From Anaerolineales bacterium UBA6663 (GTDB lineage Bacteria; Chloroflexota; Anaerolineae; Anaerolineales; UBA6663), in contig DKKP01000184.1 of the NCBI GenBank assembly GCA_002455335.1, forward strand, positions 1 to 8,721: a stretch of 8,721 nucleotides of DNA, in the 5' to 3' direction. The translations under genes and the position numbers were made by a program. The first letter of the stretch is position 1. Each line of letters opens with the position of its first letter. The notes below the pieces were generated by a model. The model was given only the letters and a program-made list of their open reading frames with translations, had not been told where the DNA came from and did no database searches. Below are positions 6,193-8,721 of the stretch, piece after piece.

Positions 6193-6744
6193 CTATGCGA
6201 GAGGCTCAGACCGTACTGGCCGGTCCGTAGCGCTTAGCGAAAGCGCCTCGAAGACCAGGGCGACCGCAGCCACCCCGGCGTACAACCAGACGCCCCAAAC
6301 CGCCCACAGCGGCCGCGCATACGGCGCGGTGCCAAGCACCAGCATCAACCCAAGCGTCACGGCCCACAACCCGATCAGGCCCAACGGCCAGAGCCGCCGA
6401 CCGCGATCAGCCATGGCCCAGATCAGGCTCACGATCGGAGCGGCCACGATCAGGCCGACCAACCCAAAGGCCACAAATGCCGAGGTCGCTTCAACCAACC
6501 CGAATGCGCCGCTGATCAGCCCCATTACCAAACCAGGGATGTCCTTCACCAGTGTCCAGAGCGCGAATCCGCCGGTCAGCGGCACGCCACAGAAATCGCC
6601 TTCCAACCGGATGTTCGGCGCCGTGCACGGGTACTGCGCGGGCACGTTGACCCGCTCGTACACCCAGGGCCCGATCAGCGCGACAACGCAAAGGGTCGCC
6701 GCGCCGAACCGAACAAGTCGCCGACGATTTGCGCTGACTCTCAT
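6193..6744 (-). CDS. Membrane protein, second gene of the permease-prefix operon, function unknown
   Basis: This 183-aa integral membrane protein is one I cannot name. An N-terminal basic stretch (RRRLVR) is followed by helix 1 (about 11-28). A short outer segment has two cysteines, C40 and C52 (YPCTAPNIRLEGDFC), that could form a disulfide. Further hydrophobic segments lie at about 57-80, 88-110, 119-138 and 145-169, and the tail is hydrophilic. The frame is open upstream to 6828, overlapping the preceding gene. I chose the ATG at 6744 because a Shine-Dalgarno-like AGGAAAG lies upstream and the extra residues are Arg/Thr-rich noise. It starts 32 nt after the stop of the 531-aa protein gene, so the two are almost certainly co-transcribed and may form one complex. 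The gap contains a 12-bp palindrome (CCTGGCGCCAGG, 6757-6768). Confidence 0.82.
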   Translation of the reverse strand: MRVSANRRRLVRFGAATLCVVALIGPWVYERVNVPAQYPCTAPNIRLEGDFCGVPLTGGFALWTLVKDIPGLVMGLISGAFGLVEATSAFVAFGLVGLIVAAPIVSLIWAMADRGRRLWPLGLIGLWAVTLGLMLVLGTAPYARPLWAVWGVWLYAGVAAVALVFEALSLSATDRPVRSEPLA

Positions 6745-6776
6745 GGCTGCAACTTTCCTGGCGCCAGGGCCAGTCC

Positions 6777-8372
6777 TCAGCGCGGTGCTGCCTCGCGTCG
6801 TTCGTCCAGTCGGTCGTCGCACGCCCAATGCGCCTGGGGCGGCTCGCCCTCAGCGCTCTGGATCCGGATCTCGATCATGTCTGCGGGCACGCCAAAGGTG
6901 GGTTGCGTGAGATAGCCGAAACGATAGAAGTCGGCGCCCGCTTCGTAACACCAACTCTCCTGCCGAAACACAATCGGTTCGAACAGACGCGTGGTATAGG
7001 GTAGCCCGAGGGCCTCGAGGGTTGCGGGGAAGCGCCCATGCGTCTCGCCATATCGCCGGATGGCGGCATCCAACGCCTCGGCGCGCGCGACTGTCCATTC
7101 GCGCGACGAGACCCAGCTCCGGGTCGCGAAGATCTGGCTCGTGATCGCCAGGATCGTCAGCGCGAAGAGCGGCGCAACGATCTTGCGCCGGCCCGGGAGG
7201 GCCCAGCCCAACATGACCGCCGAGCCAAGCGCCCCCGGCAGGATCGCGATCATCAAGATCCCGATCATCCCGATGCCATCGGTAGCCTGATCCCAGGCGA
7301 GCGTGGCGGCCAGCAAGCCGGCAAGGGTTGCCAGCAGGATCAAAGCCAGCGCCCCGGCCAGGAGCCGCGCCGACCAGGCCGGTTTGGAGCGAGCGCGTAC
7401 GATCCGATGTAGCTGCGCGGCCAGCAAGATCACCAGGCTGAGCGGGGCTACCAGATACTGTCCGAGCTCGAGAGGCCAACGCACGCCGTCGGGGAGCTGA
7501 ACCAGCGCCGCCTCAGGCACAAGCAACCAGCTGGCGACGATGGCAGTCAGCACCAATCCAACCAGGGCCTCCCACGCCCGCGAGGCGTGGCCGCGACCCC
7601 ACAAGCGCCAGACCGCGGCGGCCAATGCGGCCTGTGCGACCAACACCCCGACCAGAAACCGATCGGGCGCGGGCACCGCGCCCATCAACAACGCCACTCC
7701 AACAACGCCACTCAGCCCGGCCCACACCGCCACGCGCCCATGCCAGCGAAGCGCTGCAAGCTGCGCCGCGTACGCCAGAAATGCGCCGATGGCTGCCACG
7801 TACAGAGCGGTCTCGATCAGGTTCGCCAGCCTGCCATCCGACAGCACCGCGCGCGCCGCGCGAAAGACGGTCAGGGCGACCAGCAGCGTCGCCATGACCC
7901 CGAAGCGATAGATCACGGACCCGGGGCGATCGGGTTGACCGACCGGCGCGATCGGGCCAACGGGCGCCAGGCCGCGCACGGCCGCGCCGATGACCTCGAG
8001 CCCGGCGAACAGCGCGACGCCAAGGCCCATCGCGATCAGCAGCGGCTGGCCCCGAAACAGCCAGGCAAAACCCAACAATGGGACGATCACGACTGAAGCC
8101 GCCACCACCCCGGTCCTTACGTCCTTCACGTTCACGCCCTCCCCGCCTCGACCACGGCCTTGCCAGTGCTCGGAGACGACGCTTACGGGCCACTCACGCG
8201 TCTCGCGCCAGGCCAGTTCGAGAACGGCCAAGAGGCCAGGCGCTTCGAGCAGGGCCCGACGGAAGTCGGCGCGCATCTCGTCCTCAAACAACTCGCGGAA
8301 CGCCTGCGGATAGGCCCTCAGCGCTTGGGCAAAGAGCCAGAGCAGGAGCATTCGGGTTGGGCCGAGTTTCAT
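6777..8372 (-). CDS. Polytopic membrane protein with permease-prefix-like N-terminus and soluble C-terminal domain
   Basis: This is a 531-aa protein with three parts. Residues 1-75 (LLWLFAQALRAYPQAFRELFEDEMRADF...) resemble the cytoplasmic 'permease prefix' segment found before FtsX/MacB-type ABC permeases in Acidobacteria, Chloroflexota and Actinobacteria, often next to PadR regulators. Residues about 88-415 hold roughly 11 transmembrane helices. I see no FtsX-like core or large periplasmic loop, so it is not a normal ABC permease. Residues about 416-531 form a soluble domain that opens with ARAEALDAAIRRYGETHGRFPATLEAL (429-455), faintly like the helix of type II secretion pseudopilins (GspG: ALxxYxxxxGxYPxxxxGL). 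Two cysteines follow (475, 518). It is probably exposed outside the membrane if the helix count is odd. The gene is first in a two-gene operon behind a strong promoter with a PadR-like palindrome. The start ATG at 8372 has AAGGCGG 14 nt upstream, a loose ribosome site; M8 is an alternative. Function unknown. Confidence 0.85.
   Translation of the reverse strand: MKLGPTRMLLLWLFAQALRAYPQAFRELFEDEMRADFRRALLEAPGLLAVLELAWRETREWPVSVVSEHWQGRGRGGEGVNVKDVRTGVVAASVVIVPLLGFAWLFRGQPLLIAMGLGVALFAGLEVIGAAVRGLAPVGPIAPVGQPDRPGSVIYRFGVMATLLVALTVFRAARAVLSDGRLANLIETALYVAAIGAFLAYAAQLAALRWHGRVAVWAGLSGVVGVALLMGAVPAPDRFLVGVLVAQAALAAAVWRLWGRGHASRAWEALVGLVLTAIVASWLLVPEAALVQLPDGVRWPLELGQYLVAPLSLVILLAAQLHRIVRARSKPAWSARLLAGALALILLATLAGLLAATLAWDQATDGIGMIGILMIAILPGALGSAVMLGWALPGRRKIVAPLFALTILAITSQIFATRSWVSSREWTVARAEALDAAIRRYGETHGRFPATLEALGLPYTTRLFEPIVFRQESWCYEAGADFYRFGYLTQPTFGVPADMIEIRIQSAEGEPPQAHWACDDRLDERREAAPR
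7686..7713. repeat. Exact 14-bp tandem duplication inside the 531-aa membrane protein gene
   Basis: CAACAACGCCACTC occurs twice without a gap (7686-7699 and 7700-7713). It encodes the TM stretch SGVVGVALLM (221-230) on the minus strand, the two copies being read in different frames. Because 14 is not a multiple of three, loss or gain of one copy would shift the frame. Both flanks keep good hydrophobic coding sequence, so the present length is the functional one. Confidence 0.9.
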
Positions 8373-8398
8373 GGGAACGCCGTGGACCGCCTTGGGAT

Positions 8399-8423
8399 CG
8401 ATATGTCGTCAGACGACATATCG
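8399..8423. promoter_or_regulatory. Perfect 25-bp palindrome, PadR-like operator
   Basis: CGATATGTCGTC (8399-8410), one central base (8411) and GACGACATATCG (8412-8423) form a perfect 12-bp inverted repeat. The nested ATGT...ACAT halves (ATGT, 9 bases, ACAT) match the PadR-family core, described as ATGT and ACAT around about 8 bases. The palindrome starts about 2 bases after the predicted transcription start of the minus-strand operon, so a bound repressor would block initiation or escape. In RNA the same sequence would form an 11-bp stem with a 3-nt loop in the 5' leader. The palindrome is seen; its recognition by a PadR protein is inferred, and no padR gene is visible in the window. Confidence 0.8.
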
Positions 8424-8431
8424 GCCTTCAG

Positions 8432-8460
8432 ATCATACGAAGGACACGCCCGGGTGTCAA
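8432..8460 (-). promoter_or_regulatory. Sigma-70-type promoter of the membrane-protein operon
   Basis: Read on the minus strand, TTGACA (8460-8455) and TATGAT (8437-8432) are separated by exactly 17 bp, close to the housekeeping consensus (perfect -35, five of six at -10). Predicted initiation is near 8425, giving a leader of about 53 nt before the ATG at 8372. A 5-bp inverted repeat, CCTTC (8425-8429) and GAAGG (8439-8443), flanks the -10. Such a strong promoter with a palindrome at +1 is typical of a repressed gene. Confidence 0.85.
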
Positions 8461-8476
8461 GCGATCGGACCGGATC

Positions 8477-8492
8477 CGGGAGCGGGCTCCCG
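8477..8492. repeat. Small inverted repeat in the divergent intergenic region
   Basis: CGGGAGC (8477-8483), GG, GCTCCCG (8486-8492) form a 7-bp inverted repeat. It overlaps the end of a 10-bp palindrome CCGGATCCGG (8470-8479). It is followed by AAAAA on the plus strand, the wrong order for a terminator in either direction. It lies upstream of both divergent genes (8373-8539) and may be a further operator for the plus-strand gene. I see no clear -35/-10 pair for that gene. Confidence 0.35.
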
Positions 8493-8539
8493 AAAAATGC
8501 GGTGGCGCTCCGGGCCCGAAGCCGTTACGCTGAGGGGCG

Positions 8540-8721
8540 ATGCGAAACCTCCATGTCGCGGCGCTGGCCGCTCTCCTTTGTCTCACGCTCGCCGGCCCGG
8601 CCCGGGCTGCCTCAGTCACGGTCGCGAACGCGGCCGAACTCCAGGCCGCGTTGGCCGGCGCTCAGGGCGGTGACACGATCACGCTGCTCAGCGGCCACTA
8701 CGGCGAGTTGGTCATATCGGG
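8540..8721 (+). CDS. Secreted right-handed beta-helix protein, N-terminal fragment
   Basis: The frame begins at the ATG at 8540 with GAGGGG (8532-8537) just before it and runs off the end of the window, giving 60 visible residues. Residues 1-23 are a classic Sec signal peptide: a short basic start, a hydrophobic core AALAALLCLTLAG and a cleavage site after ARA. The mature part, SVTVANAAELQAALAGAQGGDTITLLSGHYGELVISG, is the typical opening of right-handed parallel beta-helix proteins such as polysaccharide lyases and carbohydrate-binding surface proteins, with the 'AAELQAAL..A..GDTI.L..G.Y' pattern. It is therefore expected outside the membrane. Substrate and full length cannot be judged. The gene is divergent from the PadR-like operon across 167 bp. 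Confidence 0.78.
   Translation, partial: MRNLHVAALAALLCLTLAGPARAASVTVANAAELQAALAGAQGGDTITLLSGHYGELVIS

Noticed and set aside
6155..6910. A 251-codon plus-strand frame across the small membrane protein gene
   Set aside because: Low-complexity Ser/Thr/Pro/Arg composition opposite a well-formed helical membrane protein with its own ribosome site; an antisense shadow.
7513..8193. A 226-codon minus-strand frame overlapping the 531-aa protein
   Set aside because: Gly/Arg-rich frameshifted reading of the same DNA. The 531-aa frame has the regular hydrophobic helices, the prefix segment and the promoter.
8477..8497. Hairpin followed by AAAAA as an intrinsic terminator
   Set aside because: The A-run follows the stem on the plus strand, so no U-run follows the hairpin in either direction, and it sits between two divergent gene starts.
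1..8721. Mobile element, toxin-antitoxin pair, phage defence island or biosynthetic cluster
   Set aside because: No transposase, integrase, defence-type nuclease, toxin fold or synthase gene is present, and no terminal repeats or composition break are visible.

Overview
This is a high-GC bacterial chromosomal segment (roughly 65% G+C by eye) with tightly packed genes. It contains no rRNA, tRNA, CRISPR array, transposase or phage gene that I can see. The gene mix fits a Chloroflexota-like lineage best: a lone DegV/FakB protein, a cytoplasmic GH13 maltodextrin-type glycosidase, a 'permease-prefix' membrane protein behind a PadR-like operator, pentapeptide-repeat proteins and leaderless transcripts. 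This is inference; an actinobacterial or related source is not excluded. No gene-free stretch exceeds 300 bases.

Left part (1-4135). A MerR-family regulator (65-442, +) sits behind its own MerR-type promoter with a 19-bp spacer and a dyad, and it appears to be transcribed leaderless. Convergent to it is a probable two-gene minus-strand operon, degV-like (3223-2369) then GH13 glycosidase (2344-521), with a 24-nt gap and a strong ribosome binding site. Divergent from degV is a small two-pass membrane diguanylate cyclase (3348-4091, +) with intact GGEEF and I-site.

Middle part (4136-5968, all minus). This holds a RibD/dihydrofolate-reductase-like protein, a small unrecognised four-pass membrane protein, and a pentapeptide-repeat protein. 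Two adjacent hairpins (5993-6090) lie just upstream of the last gene.

Right part (6193-8721). A two-gene operon (8372-6777, then 6744-6193, minus) encodes a 531-aa polytopic membrane protein and a 183-aa membrane protein. The larger one has an N-terminal permease-prefix-like segment and a soluble C-terminal domain faintly like a type II secretion pseudopilin. The operon has a near-consensus sigma-70 promoter (TTGACA, 17 bp, TATGAT). A perfect 25-bp palindrome of PadR type lies at the predicted transcription start. No PadR gene and no ABC ATPase is visible in the window. Divergently, a secreted right-handed beta-helix protein begins at 8540 and runs off the end.

The most distinctive material is the PadR-like operator and the membrane-protein operon it seems to control, followed by the leaderless, self-facing MerR promoter. 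The remaining genes look like ordinary chromosomal housekeeping or accessory genes.
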